A DNA stretch of 64,000 bases from Hymenopus coronatus (GCA_030762935.1 CM060881.1:105076501-105140500), one strand, 5' to 3'. Shown: positions 12,291-23,384, counted from the first letter of the stretch. Notes: a model not told the origin generated them from the letters alone. Numbers and translations: made by a program.

Positions 12291-12589
12291 AACTAGCAAA
12301 ACAGTTATGAAAAAGAATTAAACTGCATGTTTGACCTGTTGATATCTAAAACATTTTAAATTATGTTCAAAACACTCTGTTTGGATTCACACTAGTAAAT
12401 CCAAAGAGGTTGGCTTGTACGGTTAACTGATTATGAATATGGCTCCACTAGTTCTTCGCAATTGGGATATATTTTTCGGTCATCTAATTTCCATGCGTTC
12501 CCAAATATGGCAAACAATATCTAATCATGTATTTTGGTGCAAAATTACTACTACTATGTGATTAACATAATATAGATAGAATTCATCAT

Positions 12590-13421
12590 TCTCTCGAGAA
12601 GGTATTGTGTTCCACCCAAAAATTCAATGTCGATATTTCACCGGAAATATATATTTTGAGGTCTCCTGAGTCCGAAAAAAGCATTTTTGCACAAAGGTTC
12701 GTGGGTTTGTGTGACTTTGGACAGAAAAGCTCAAAAACGAAAACACCGTTAAATACCAAACTAGATATTTATGTTTAGTATCTTCCAAGTGTGCGACAGA
12801 AAAGAAAATTCCCACTAAAAACTAACTCTATATGGAAGCATTTTGCAAATATTGTTTTTCTCATAAATGGCTCATAAGACCGTTTAAAATGCCGTCCGTA
12901 TATTAAAGATATTCATATGTCAAATAAAATGTATATTTTGAATTTTCTGGAAATAAACTCTGAAGAATTCTTTATTCTCGATGAGTTTTGGACAGTTTTG
13001 CATTACGGTGAAACCGTAAGAGGTAGATAAAGATTTAATAGACAAAATGTAGATCTCATTAAAACATAATTTATGTCATATATTCTTTATAGAGTTCACA
13101 GTTTTCGAGGTATTCCTTGTTATTGGTTTCAATTTTAAATTACATAAACGAAATGATATTTCGTTTCATCTCTTTTTGTTTTACTGCAGGTCATACAAAG
13201 TGAACTGAACTTCAATTGTTGTACATAGAGCCAGCTTTTAAAATATATTACTATCGTTTAGGCTAATGTATTTTTTAGCTTCTACTTATAAGGAAGAAGC
13301 AATAAGGAAATTTCTGCTAATGCTTGTCCAGATTAGCATGTGGTAGATAAACGAATAATCTTTTGTAAGGAAATTTGTTTGTGTAAAAGCTAGGCAAAGT
13401 CATGTGAATATCAGATTTTTT
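12590..13421 (-). mobile_element. R1 element without long CA tract
   Basis: Begins at the GAGAAGGTATTGTGTTCCAC block with the outer hairpin arm eroded. It continues through AAACCGTAAGAGGTAGATAA and AGTTCACAGTTTTCGAGGTA, and ends in GTCATGTGAATATCAGATTT. The GT tract is almost lost (12703-12713). Confidence 0.82.
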
Positions 13422-13519
13422 CAGTAGCTAAATCAGCATGGCAGTCTCCTATATATCGCTAAAAATTCCATTAAGTGGCAGCTAAGGAGTGGAAAGAATT
13501 TTTATATGAAAAACAGAAA

Positions 13520-13745
13520 TTATATATGAATTAATTGTTTTTTTCGCACAAGCCGTGTGTATGACAGGAGTTGGATAGGTAGAGCCAGACTGTAAATTTC
13601 AGTGCCATAGCCGGCATTTGAACCACGGATGTCCCAATCTCTAGCTGGTTGCTCTGCCACTGAGCTAACAAGGCAATATGCCTGCACGGCATTGAATTTC
13701 TCAACTGACTCTAATGTTTCCCGGGAAAACCACAAGGTATTCTCA
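13520..13745 (-). repeat. SINE-B copy, minus
   Basis: Read in reverse it has the tRNA-like head (TGTTAGCTCAGTGGCAGAGC region at about 13650-13675) and a B-box complement (TTTGAACCACGGATG). The tail CTTGTGCGAAAAAAACAATT is at 13530-13555, and the body with ACTAATGTTTCCCGG is near 13710. It abuts a plus-oriented copy at 13746, so the two bodies meet head to head. Confidence 0.75.
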
Positions 13746-14460
13746 AATTATTGTGGCAGAGCAACCGGTTAGAGATCCGGAGGTACGTGGTTCAAATCCC
13801 AGTTATGGCATTAAATTTTTCACTCTGACTGTATCTATCCAACTGCTGTCCTATATACGGCTTGTATGAAAAAAAACAAAAAACAATTAATCCAATATCA
13901 ACTTTTTTTTTGTTTTTTTTGTTTTTTTTGTAGTTTAACGTCCTTTAACCTGGTTTGGTCATATCGGACGACGAATGAAATTAATGATATGATGCTCAAC
14001 TGATCTCGGGGTCCATAGAGCTTTAAGTTACTCGACATTCGTCTTCTCAGGATAAGGGAAAACCCCGAAAACACCTTACTCGGGTAACTCACCCTAAGCG
14101 AGATTCGAACTCACGACCTTTTGAACGTGAGGCAGGCATGCTACCACCACGCTACTCAGGCGGGCAAACCAATATTAATTGACCATAATAGTTAGCTATA
14201 CCATGAATCCTGGGACTTAAGTACTTACAACATTGTAAGTGCCTATTGGGATTATTCTTTCAAAATAATTTGAGAACACCTTGTGGTTTACCGGGAAACT
14301 GTGAGCCATTTGAGAAATTCAATGCTATGCCGGCATTTTGCCATGATAGCTCAGTGACAGAGCAACCGGCTAGAGAGCGGGAGATCCGAGGTTCGAATTC
14401 CGCTTATGACATTGCATTTTTCATTCTGACTCTATCTAGTCAGAAATTATATACGTTTAT
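13746..14460 (+). repeat. SINE-B tandem pair, interrupted by SINE-C
   Basis: A first unit (13746-13901) has GTGGCAGAGCAACCGGTTAG, B-box GTGGTTCAAATCCC and tail ACAATTAATCCAATATCAA. After the SINE-C insertion the sequence resumes at about 14169 with CCAATATTAATTGACCATAA. A second unit follows (AAGTACTTACAACATTGTAA, ACCTTGTGGTTTACCGGGAA, TGATAGCTCAGTGACAGAGC, AGGTTCGAATTCC). Without the inserted SINE-C the two units would be head-to-tail. Confidence 0.75.
13902..14168 (-). mobile_element. SINE-C nested in SINE-B
   Basis: Minus-oriented tRNA-derived SINE. Its T-rich edge (13902-13930) is the A-rich 3' tail, followed by AACGTCCTTTAACCTGGTTT and ATAAGGGAAAACCCCGAAAA. Then comes the tRNA-like part, with GCGAGATTCGAACTCACGAC as B-box complement. 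Near-identical 10-mers CCAATATCAA (13892) and CCAATATTAA (14169) flank it and look like a target-site duplication with one mismatch. Confidence 0.82.
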
Positions 14461-14779
14461 CTGTCCCTCCTAAATGTGTTCAGACACGAAAAGATCTCAT
14501 TTTCAGACCTAACGCCTTCTTGGTAGGCTGCTTCTGTAACATATGAATCCATATATCCCCACGGAAGTACTAGAGATTGAAATCTAGGAGAATGTGAAGT
14601 TTCACACAAGTGACGTGTACAATGTACCATGGTACACTTTAAAATAAACACCGAATGTATACACCAACTTCTATTATTCAGATAATTTATTTACTTATGG
14701 GATAGAATTGCTTCTGACAATGACTGTGTCATCTGGATGTGGTCTGCATGTACATTAACTCATAACCTTACTCCATATT
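14461..14779. other. short unassigned spacer
   Basis: No motif or family recognised between the SINE cluster and the next R1 copy. Confidence 0.4.
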
Positions 14780-15578
14780 TATACTTTCTCTTACATGTAC
14801 ATAGACACAGAAGGTAATGTTTTCAACCCAAAAATTAGGTGCCCTTATTTTACTGAAAATACATGTTTTGAGGGATCTTGTATAAAAAGTTTTGGAAAAT
14901 ATTCTATGTGTATCATTGCATAACTAAAAACGAACAGTACGTCACGCACAAAGCTTGTTATTTGAGTTCAGTATCTTTCAAACATGCAACACGGTGACTT
15001 TAAAGAAAATGTCCCACTCCAAACTTCCCTTTGGTGCAATATTTTTCAAAACTGTTGAGTTTCTTGAAAACAGCTATAAATATTTTAATAAAGTACCTTA
15101 TGTGTAAGATAATTTTCATGACCAATGTAATGATCTTAAATTTTCTGGGAATAGCTTCTGACATCGTCTTTATTCTGGATACCTTTGGATAACTAGTAAA
15201 CTGTAAGAGATCCTACAACACAAAAATGCAGACATCGTTAAAACCACACAATTTGACACACATAGATATTATATATACATATTATATATATGTTTCTTGT
15301 TTAATTTAAACGTCCTAGTAATTTTAATTTTCTCCAATTTTAATTTATTCTTGGTCATGCAAAGGTCACCCATTTTCAGGATCTCTTAGCGACCAGATCT
15401 TAAAAAATGATTATTGGTTTAGCTAATATTTATTGCCTTATTATGCTTCATCCAAAAGGAATACAATAATAATACTTATCCTGATTATCATGAATTATAT
15501 GTAAGAATAAAATGTTGTGGAAATAATCTCTTCTAGAATGAGTACATAAATTGACTGAATGTAACACATTAGATTAAT
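14780..15578 (-). mobile_element. R1 element, old and diverged
   Basis: Starts with ACTTTCTCTTACATGTACAT. It keeps AAGGTAATGTTTTCAACCCA, CCACTCCAAACTTCCCTTTG, CTGGGAATAGCTTCTGACAT, AAACTGTAAGAGATCC and CTTAGCGACCAGATCTTAAA, and ends near TGAATGTAACACATTAGATT. The GT tract is absent. The divergence suggests an older insertion than the copies at 44 or 61 kb. Confidence 0.75.
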
Positions 15579-15579
15579 T

Positions 15580-15884
15580 AAAATATATTATATATTATAT
15601 TTGAAACCAATAAAGTAAAATAATATATTTAACGAGATATGCATATATATTTGGTTTGCGTAGCAAGGTATCAATTTTTTCGTAATATTAAATGCTTATG
15701 ATAAAATATTTAGCATTATAAATAAAAATTATCCGGAAATAAAATTAAATTTCAAGAAATAATATTTTTCAACGAAACCAAATTTAACAGATATCTGAAC
15801 AGTGCAGAAATATGTATTTTGTTTGGAACAATAGAATACTACTGGACAAACAAATTGTAGGCCTGGGAGTCTGGTTTAAATTAC
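15580..15884. other. AT-rich spacer
   Basis: Very AT-rich, with short ATATTA runs. No feature recognised. Confidence 0.4.
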
Positions 15885-16095
15885 AGGCTTTAGCTCTTAG
15901 AGAATATCTCGCTCACTGGAACCACAGTTTTTGGGTCATTTCAAGACGCCCTTAGGGTCCGTCGATTCATCACAGAGCAAAAACTGAAGGAGCCAGTGCC
16001 AGCGTGGCTTCCTACTCCGTCGATTTTTTCTTTTGTTCGTGAGGGCATCAAGAAAATTGGGGAACTTTGAATCAAGAACATTGAAAGTAAGAAAT
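15885..16095 (+). pseudogene. mariner/Tc-superfamily transposase relic, C-terminal part
   Basis: A plus-strand frame from about 15921 gives TTVFGSFQDALRVRRF, then ITEQKLKEPVPAWLPTP and REGIKKIGEL before a stop. In mariner-superfamily transposases the region after the last catalytic aspartate runs 'HLFGPLK..L.GRRF....E.K.AV..WL.......F..GI..L', which this follows well. The catalytic residues upstream are missing. It is a short degenerate fragment with no terminal repeats seen. Confidence 0.6.
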
Positions 16096-16251
16096 GCATG
16101 TTTAAATGAGTAAATCCTAGACTATGTTTGAAACTACACACTGTGTTTTAACAGTTTTTTATTCGTGTTTAAAGTATCATTGTCTTTCGTATATTTTACA
16201 TCATATAAAAGCTTGAATAGTGCGAAACAACTGTGTTCTGGTCATTTAAAA

Positions 16252-16705
16252 TAAATAAATTAAATGGAGTTTTATTTATGGACGCTCTTTACATGCTGTG
16301 GTTCTCAGCGTCTCATTCTATGATGGGTGTGAAAGACCGCTTAATTTTGCTCAGAAGTCTCTTTATCAGGTTTGAGGTTCTTTTACGTGCCGTAAATCTA
16401 CGACCGGGTCCAACGGCTTTATTTTTCTTCCGAAGGAAGATATGCTAAGCATTTTACACCCGACAAAATTCATCGTCCTCCACCGGGTCTGAACCCGCGG
16501 CTTTGGGCATACGAAGCTCATTTAAAATAATTAGTATCAAACTAAAATAATACTTCCCTTCTGAAGGAAGCCATGCTAAGGATATTTACGCCCGAAAAAA
16601 TCCATCGTCCTCCTCCGGGTCTGAACCCGCGACCTTGGGTATATGAGGCTGGCATGAAGCTCATTTTAAAATGATTAGTATCAAACTACAGTAATACATA
16701 AGTGA
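16252..16705 (-). repeat. SINE-A with tandemly duplicated head
   Basis: Minus-oriented SINE-A (ATTTATGGACGCTCTTTACA to GAACCCGCGGCTTTGGGCAT). The head-proximal part is then repeated from about 16554 (CTGAAGGAAGCCATGCTAAG to GAACCCGCGACCTTGGGTAT). The flank GAAGCTCATTTAAAATAATT is also repeated (16513 and 16665), so SINE and flank were duplicated together after insertion. Confidence 0.75.
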
Positions 16706-16782
16706 AATTAGTAGAAGTTTCTGAAATGGATAGGGCGTCCAGGAATTAGCGACAATTTTAAACCTCAAATTTCCATACAGGG

Positions 16783-17240
16783 TGTTAGGAACACAGATAC
16801 AGATATTTTGATAAGTGGTTCCTTAATGTGTATATACTTCCGTGTGTGTGTGTGTTTTTTCCTCTTCGTCTACAAGTTTTCCCACAAATCAATAATATAA
16901 TTTTTCATCTGATATATTTTGCATGGTCTTAACTGCGTCGTTAAATGAACAACGCCTGTCAGTATAGACTGCGCTTTTTGCTTCTACGTTTTAGTACTCA
17001 GTACGTGACCTGGTGGCTTAGGTAAAGGTAGTTTATTAGTATTGCAGAGAGCATTCAAATGTACTTCCTTTATGGCATTCGTTATATCGAGCCCCTCAGT
17101 CAAGATTATGATTTCCGAACCGCGGTCTCAGCGTAAATGAACACTGATGTCTTGTGGGCATCAGAGCGATTTGGAGGTACTATCCAACAGAACAAAAATA
17201 TCGGCTCTTAATAAGTAAAAGATAAGTCTGAAAATGAAGC
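16783..17240 (+). repeat. R2 repeat, copy without an R1 inside (empty site)
   Basis: Shares a left block (CAGGGTGTTAGGAACACAGA, ATATTTTGATAAGTGG) and a right block (TGCATGGTCTTAAC, CTGTCAGTATAGACTG, TTGCAGAGAGCATTC, CTTAATAAGTAAAAGATAAG) with the copies at 35.3-36.6 kb and 60.6-61.9 kb. Here the blocks are joined directly by a short GTGTGTGT-TTTTTT stretch near 16840-16860. In the other two copies a minus-oriented R1 occupies that position. Confidence 0.7.
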
Positions 17241-17340
17241 AATTAGTATTGTAGTGTTGCTTTTCTTTTCTTTTTTTTTTTTTTTTAACGATGTCGAGTT
17301 AATTTTGTAAAGGTATTCAAAGACCTACGAGTGCGAAAAC

Positions 17341-17588
17341 TATTTTTTGTTGTTGTTGTTTAACATCCTTTAATCTGGTTCGTCATATTGGACGTTGAAT
17401 GAAATTGATGAAATAATGCCCAGATGATCTCGGGATCCATAAGTTTAAAGTTACTCGATATTCATCTTCTCGGGATAAGGAAAACCTCGAGAAAAAAAAA
17501 AAAAAGAAACTTATCCGGGTAACTCACCCTAAGCGAGATTCGAACTCGCAACATACTGAATGTGAGGCAGACACTACCAGGCGGCCCA
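17341..17588 (-). mobile_element. SINE-C copy
   Basis: Minus-oriented, with the reversed 3' tail (TTTTTTGTTGTTGTTGTT) at left. Body blocks are AACATCCTTTAATCTGGTTC and CTCGGGATAAGGAAAACCTC. The tRNA-like part has GCGAGATTCGAACTCGCAAC and an eroded head at GGCAGACACTACCAGGCGG. An A-run (17490-17505) interrupts the body. Confidence 0.78.
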
Positions 17589-17677
17589 AAACACAAACAT
17601 CCATGCCGAACCTACGTTCCCCTGCGCCACGAAGCACCAAAGCTAGGCACTTTAGCGAGCGCGGACACGGGGACCGG

Positions 17678-18497
17678 CTTAACTTCCGAATGTAAAATAA
17701 AAATAGAAGCATACATACAGATTGGCTCATTGAACAATTCTGAATTAACAATAGAAATATCTGCACTTACACGCCTAATAATTTCTATAATATAAGCTAT
17801 AATATAAATAAGACCGATAAAAAGGTATCCTTTGTATGGACTCCCTCTCACATTTTCATAAAAGGAAACGAAATAGTAGACGAAGCTGCAAAAGAAGCAA
17901 CTAAACGTTAGTGATTCGTCAATTGCCTCTCCACACCAAAACTCCATCAATAATATCAAACACCTAGTGGAAAAATGGAAATTGGAATGGTCATCAACTA
18001 ACAGTAAACTTCAAGAAGCTGGCTCTGGCTGCACCAAACCTTTCCTCGTACATTCCCAAACTCTCAAAGGAAGAGATCAATTAATTATCACTCAACTCAG
18101 AATCGGTTACTCCAAACTAACGCATTATCTTCTAACTAAGCAACAACCTCCAAACTGTACAAACTGTGACAATCTCTTACCATACACCTCATCTTTGTAG
18201 ACTGCCCAATGCATAGAAGAAGAAAAGACGTCAGACTTCCTATTGGGACCAACACACCCAACATGCTGAAGAAGACGCTGCAGTTTATAATACATACAAA
18301 ACTTTCTGATTTATTGTAAACATAATGTAAATATTAAACTAACTGCAAGACTATGTAGCTGTAAATTGATATACAATGTATTTATGATCGGTCGTGATAA
18401 GACCTAGTAGTCAAAACGACCTTAAATAAACACTAATAAAAAATCAAAAAAAAATCTATGTATGCTTTTATTTTACATTCGGAAGTTTTAAGCAAGA
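17678..18497. repeat. short inverted repeat flanking the RNase H relic
   Basis: ACTTCCGAATGTAAAATAAA at about 17684 recurs in reverse complement at about 18468-18489 (TTTTATTTTACATTCGGAAG). GCATACATA also matches on the inner/outer side. Arms are roughly 35 bp. The origin is unknown; they could be sequence captured from one flank. Confidence 0.5.
17815..18455 (+). pseudogene. non-LTR retrotransposon 3' end with RNase H tail
   Basis: Near 17835-17910 a plus frame reads VSFVWTPSHIFIKGNEIV, then DEAAKEATKR and a stop. This is the RNase H C-terminal motif seen in Jockey/I-group non-LTR elements (V.WVPSH.GI.GNE..D..AK.A). It is followed by EKWKLEWSSTNSKLQEAG and LKGRDQLIITQLRIGYSKL, then LVDCPMHRRRKDVRLP in another frame, matching the cysteine-rich tail region of such elements. 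AATAAA signals and A-rich runs end it at about 18455. The reverse transcriptase is absent. Confidence 0.8.
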
Positions 18498-18559
18498 CAA
18501 CGTTAAAAACATAGCTTAACAAAACATGTTATATATTAAAACATTCCTGGATTAAAACA

Positions 18560-18950
18560 ATATAGGGTCTTTCAAAAGTTATTTCAAGCTTTAAACCGAT
18601 AAAAATGTTATAATATTTGAGCTAAAACAAATCAAAAAAAGTCAAATGCTGGGAAAACAATGGGGTTTTATAAAACATTAGGAAGGTGAACTCCATGCCC
18701 TTGTTCAACATACACCATTCTTTCTGCGAATCCGTGCTCAGCATTTTGCGGATAATATCGTAGAATATCAGCAATTTCTTGCAAGACAGCGTCTTTCAGT
18801 TGCTGTGGGTTTTTTGGATGTGTCAGAAAGTTCGTTCTTTAAGGTAACCCTACAACCAAAATTCGGTCAGATTGAGATCTGGAGATTACAGCAGCCACTT
18901 TATTGGAAAATTTACTTGCTCTTAGATTGTTAAGAGTTCTAAATTTTCTC
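18560..18950 (-). pseudogene. Tc/mariner-superfamily transposase relic
   Basis: Minus-strand translation around 18830-18900 gives SPDLNLTEFWL and GYLKERTF, which fits the 'RSPDLTP.DFFLWGYLK' block holding the last catalytic acidic residue of IS630-Tc1-mariner-type transposases. Downstream minus-strand sequence gives a weak match to the following helical segment. The edge GGGTCTTTCAAAAGTTATTT at 18567 looks like a terminal inverted repeat. Stops and frameshifts are present and no N-terminus was seen. Confidence 0.6.
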
Positions 18951-18954
18951 AGAC

Positions 18955-19212
18955 TTTGATAAAAACTTCTCTTTTTTTTTTCATAATAGTATTGAATCAG
19001 CTATACTCAATTATTTAATGATTCAGCCATAATTTGTAGCTTACAAATTGTTATGGTAGAAGTATAGTAGTATGATTAAAATTACTATTTCATTTACAGT
19101 TTTATTCAACAAAACTGTAGGCATAGTAACGGTGAACTGAAAAAAAAAAAATAAATATAAGAAAACAAAACTTAATGGCTTAGCACATACTACGGTAATC
19201 AGATATTTTGAT
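18955..19212. other. short unassigned spacer
   Basis: AT-rich, with A-runs near 19140. Nothing recognised. Confidence 0.4.
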
Positions 19213-19213
19213 T

Positions 19214-19277
19214 TTTACTTTCTCTACTACTTAAGTATAAAACAGGTGAATTTAAAAAAAACTTATAAAACGCAACC

Positions 19278-19333
<56 letters not shown>

Positions 19334-19700
19334 GGCGTCCGTGTGTTGTTGGTTTCTGCGAGCAGCATAATCCAAAAACGAAAATGTTTAAGTTTAGTGT
19401 CCTACAAGAATAAAACACAATGATTTTCATCAAAATTGTCTCCAAATCAATATTTAATTGCAAACTTTCGTTAGTTTTTTTTTCGGAATGATTCTAACTA
19501 CTTACATTAAAATAATAAAATATATTTGCAGGATAAATAAAATGTATGTCATCTTTATGCTGAGTGAATTTTAATACTTTTAAACCGTCAGACAGTGGCA
19601 AAAATCTTGCTCCATAAATTATATAGATTCTCATTAAATGTGAAATTTCTGTCAAATAATTTCTCTTGTGGCACTGCACCATTTCCGAGAAGATAGATTT
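19214..19700 (-). mobile_element. R1 element, degraded, with long GT tract
   Basis: Starts with TACTTTCTCTACTACTTAAG. An uninterrupted GT tract lies at 19281-19331. TTTAGTGTCCTACAAGAATA, ATAAATAAAATGTATGTCAT and TTTAAACCGTCAGACAG follow, and the copy fades near 19700. Confidence 0.72.
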
Positions 19701-19841
19701 GAACTATCACACACTTTAAACTCTTTCAACTTGAAAATCATTATAGTTTTTTGGCGTCAAAGTACGGAATTTCAAAGAAATCACTTAGACGCCCGTTATT
19801 AACCCAATTATATGAAAAATTCAATTATATGAAAAAAAAAT

Positions 19842-20522
19842 GTTGATGTGTTCTATTCATATGACTCTCTCTACATCTCGGTAACAAATTATTGTTAATA
19901 ATTCCTATGCGTGTTTCCGATTAACAGATTTGGTCTTATTACTTAGTTCTTTGTAAGTTGAAGGGAACAAGGAAACACAATACGCTAAACCGATAGTCAA
20001 ATGTTTTAAAAATCCGTCTTTTTTTTTGCGTGTCCAGAAGTTAACTAGTGTGTGGTACGTTTTATTCTATCTCTTACGGTTTACTAGCTATGCGAAATTA
20101 AAAAAAATCTTCAAGAATAAAGAGGTATTCAGAGGTTCTTCCCAGAAAATTCAAGTTATACATTCTATGTGTCGTATAAATATCTTAAATGTAAGAGATT
20201 TTAATCAAAATCATTACACCCACTTTTGAGAAAACCAACATTTTCTAATTTTTTTCCATTTAAAGGGTATTTGGGGTAGAGGATTTTCTATAAAATCTTC
20301 GTGTCGCATCCTTCGAAAATACTGAACTTAAATATCAAGTTTGATATTTAACGGGTTTTTCATTTTTGAGCTGCCCACAGACACACACATACATTTTTCT
20401 AAAAAAAAATTTGGATTAAAGGGGTCTCAAAACAAGTATTTTGGTGAAATTTGGAAATCTGGTTTTTGGGTGGAATGCAATACCTTCTCTATTCACTGTG
20501 TACATACTGCGTGTAGAGAAAA
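19842..20522 (+). mobile_element. R1 element, internally deleted
   Basis: Left end GTTGATGTGTTCTATTCATA followed by ACTCTCTCTACATC. The usual tract between the mid blocks is collapsed (20030-20060). The right end TACATACTGCGTGTAGAGAA is at 20520. Very short CA tract. Confidence 0.82.
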
Positions 20523-20524
20523 CA

Positions 20525-21300
20525 ATTATTGTTCATTTAGACAATTTTATTAAATAACATTAAATATTCTTTTTTTCCATTTTGACGCATGAGACCAACT
20601 TAAACTACCTAACTCCTAAAAAATTGTTACCTCTAGGTTTAAAGTCAACATCCTCGTAATTCCTGTCCTTCTCTGTCGTTCTCTCTCTTCCTCTTCCTAT
20701 ATTCCTCTTTCTCTGTGTATGCGTGAGTGTATGTGTGTAACAGGGTGTCAGGCACAACTTCCTTATGCAATTACTGATAGATGGTGAAGCCAAGGATATG
20801 ACGTCATTAGATAAAGGCCAGATCTGTCAAGTACTTATAACATCACCTAGAAGGAGAGTAATTGATTTCAGAACAAGCAAGGTATTAGATAAACATTATA
20901 GAGTGCTATTGCTTGTTTGACGGGGACTTGCAGTGGTATGAAAAAAGTATTTGGAAAATTGAGTAAAGTGAATTGTTAATGCATTGTCAGTTTTGAATAT
21001 CGCAACATATATTAGCAAATATAAGACTTTCTTTGAAGTTTACTCTAGAGAACAAGAGCTTTGTCGATCACTGTATCAAAAGGCCTGAAAGTAGAGCATG
21101 CTTTGAAAGTGTAATTAAAATCCAGGCGTATGTCACAAGCTATATTCGACTGATGTTTAAAGGGATCCCAGATAAGACAAAGAACATACTGGCGGATACC
21201 TTTCACTGCCTCAGGCCCTGAACGAAGGAATGAATGGATAAAGAGGAAGAACGACTAAAGAGGAGACTATTAGAGAGGAGAAGAGATTAATGTAATAGAA
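20525..21300. other. unassigned spacer
   Basis: No family recognised. The frame at 21033-21221 (62 codons) lacks a recognisable motif. A purine-rich stretch lies at 21225-21290. Confidence 0.4.
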
Positions 21301-21303
21301 AAA

Positions 21304-22190
21304 ATATCTGATGAGTTCCATTCACACGTCTTTATCTACATCTCTGCAACAAATTGTAGTTAAAAAGCTTATGCTTCTATTTACTTCATGCTAATTAGCA
21401 GAAATAGTCTTATTACTTGCTTCCTTGTAAGTAGAAGCGAAATGAGGGAGTTCCATAGTTTAAAATGATAGCCAAAAGCTGATTGCTATGTAACTGAAGT
21501 TCCTTTGTTTTTATGGACAGGAGTTAAGAAATTCCTGTATGAGAAATGTATAAGTTTTCAAAGCAAAAACGAAAAATCAGGAATAACTTAAACATGCTCA
21601 ACTGCACAAAAAAATGTATATGACATAAATTGCGTATTTTATCGTGAGCTACATTTTCTGTGTGGTAGGTTTTTCCCCATCTCTTACGGTTTAGCAGTTA
21701 CGCACAATTCCGTAAAATTCATCCACAATAAATTATTTTCAGTGGCTATTCCCAGAATATTCAAGATATACATTTTATTTGTCAGGTAAATATCTTTAAT
21801 ATACAGCATTATAATCAAAATCGTTAGAGCCATTTTTAAGAAAATAAAAATGTTAAAAATTTTTTCTATATAAAGGGTAGTTTAGGGTGGGGGAATTTTC
21901 TTGAAAATCTTCGTGATGAATCCTTGCAAGATACCAAACTTAAATACCAAGTTTGGGCTTTAACGGTGTTTTTGTTTTTGAGCTTTGCCATCCACAGTAA
22001 CACACACATACACACAGACAGACAGACAGACATATAGACACACAGACGGACATTTTTCTAAAAATGATTTTTTTTGGATTTAGAGAGTCTCAAAACATGT
22101 ATTTCCGGTGAAATCTCGGTATTGAATTTTTGGATGCAATGCAATACCTTCTCTATACACTATGTACATAGTTCGTATAGAGAAAGTAAT
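21304..22190 (+). mobile_element. R1 element, unit 1 of a head-to-tail array
   Basis: Near full-length copy from TCTGATGAGTTCCATTCACA to ATAGAGAAAGTAAT, with a CA/GACA tract (22001-22043). It is followed without spacer by the next unit. Confidence 0.9.
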
Positions 22191-23079
22191 ATGATTTGAT
22201 GCATTCACATGACTTACTCTACATATCTGTAACAAATTATTGTTAAAAAGCTTAGGCTTGTATTTACTTCATGCTAATCTAGAATAACTTAGCAGAAATA
22301 GGCTTATTACTTGCTTCCTTGTAAGTAGAAACGACATAAGTGAGCACCATTGGTTAAAGTGACATTCAAAGGTTGATTGCTATGTGACTGAAGTTCCTTT
22401 GTTTGTGTGGACACGAGTCGACAAATTCATGTATGAGAAAAGTATGTCTTTTAAAGCTGAAACCAATAATAATGAATTATCTCAAAAACGATCAACTCCA
22501 CGAAAAAAATGTAGATTACAGAAATTGTATGTTTTAACGTGCTCTACATTTTTGTGTGGTAAGTGTTTATCCATTTCTTATGGTTTAGCAGTTTTGCAAA
22601 ATTCCGTAAAGTTCATCTAGAATAAAGTAGTCTTTAGAGACTATTCCCAGAAAATTCAAGATATGCATTCTATTTGTCAGTTAAGTGTCTTTAATATATG
22701 ATATTTTAATAAAAATCGTTAGAGCCATTTTTGAGGAAATCAAAATTTTCGAAAACAGTTCCACGTAAAGGGTAGTTGGGGGTGGGGGATTTTCTTGAAA
22801 ATGTTCGTGTCGCATCCTTGGAAGACACGAAACCTAAACACCAAGTTTGGTTTTAAATGGATTTTCGTTTTTGAGCTATGCTGCCCACAGGCACACACAT
22901 ACACACACAGACGACACACACATACACACACGCACACAGACACACACGAACATGTTTCTAAAAATGCTTTTGTGAGATTCAGAATGTCTCAAAACATGTA
23001 ATCTCGGTATCGAATTCTTGGGTGCATTACAATACCTTCTCTATACACTATGTACATAATAGGTGTAGAGAAACCAAAA
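22191..23079 (+). mobile_element. R1 element, unit 2 of a head-to-tail array
   Basis: Starts ATGATTTGATGCATTCACAT directly after unit 1 and contains all major blocks plus a long CA-type tract (22891-22947). It ends GTGTAGAGAAACCAAAAA. The VCVCVC and THTHT peptides seen in several frames are translations of the CA tract. Confidence 0.9.
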
Positions 23080-23300
23080 ATATGATGTGAATCCATTGTG
23101 ACTTTATGTACATATCTGTAAGAAATCATTCTTGCAAAGATGATTATTATATCTAGTTTGGTAATTCACCGAATTTTCGTTTTTGAGTTATAATGCTCAC
23201 ATGGACACACATGGACCTTTGTCTAAAATGTGTTTTGGATACAGGGGCACCTAAATTGTTAAATCAGGATGTAGAATTTTTGGGTGTAGTGCAACATCCT

Positions 23301-23349
<49 letters not shown>

Positions 23350-23384
23350 TCTAAGTACCCTATACTATGTAGAGAAAGTAAAAA
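23080..23384 (+). mobile_element. R1 element, unit 3, internally deleted, with CT expansion
   Basis: A mini-copy of about 300 bp: left end TATGATGTGAATCCATTGTG, then a jump to the AATTTTCGTTTTTGAGTTAT block and the 3' end. A CT tract (about 23307-23352) has expanded at the first arm of the terminal hairpin. The second arm ATGTAGAGAAAGTAAAAA is intact. Confidence 0.8.

Noticed and set aside
21033..21221. Possible small gene
   Set aside because: No recognisable motif, length within chance expectation, and no supporting context.
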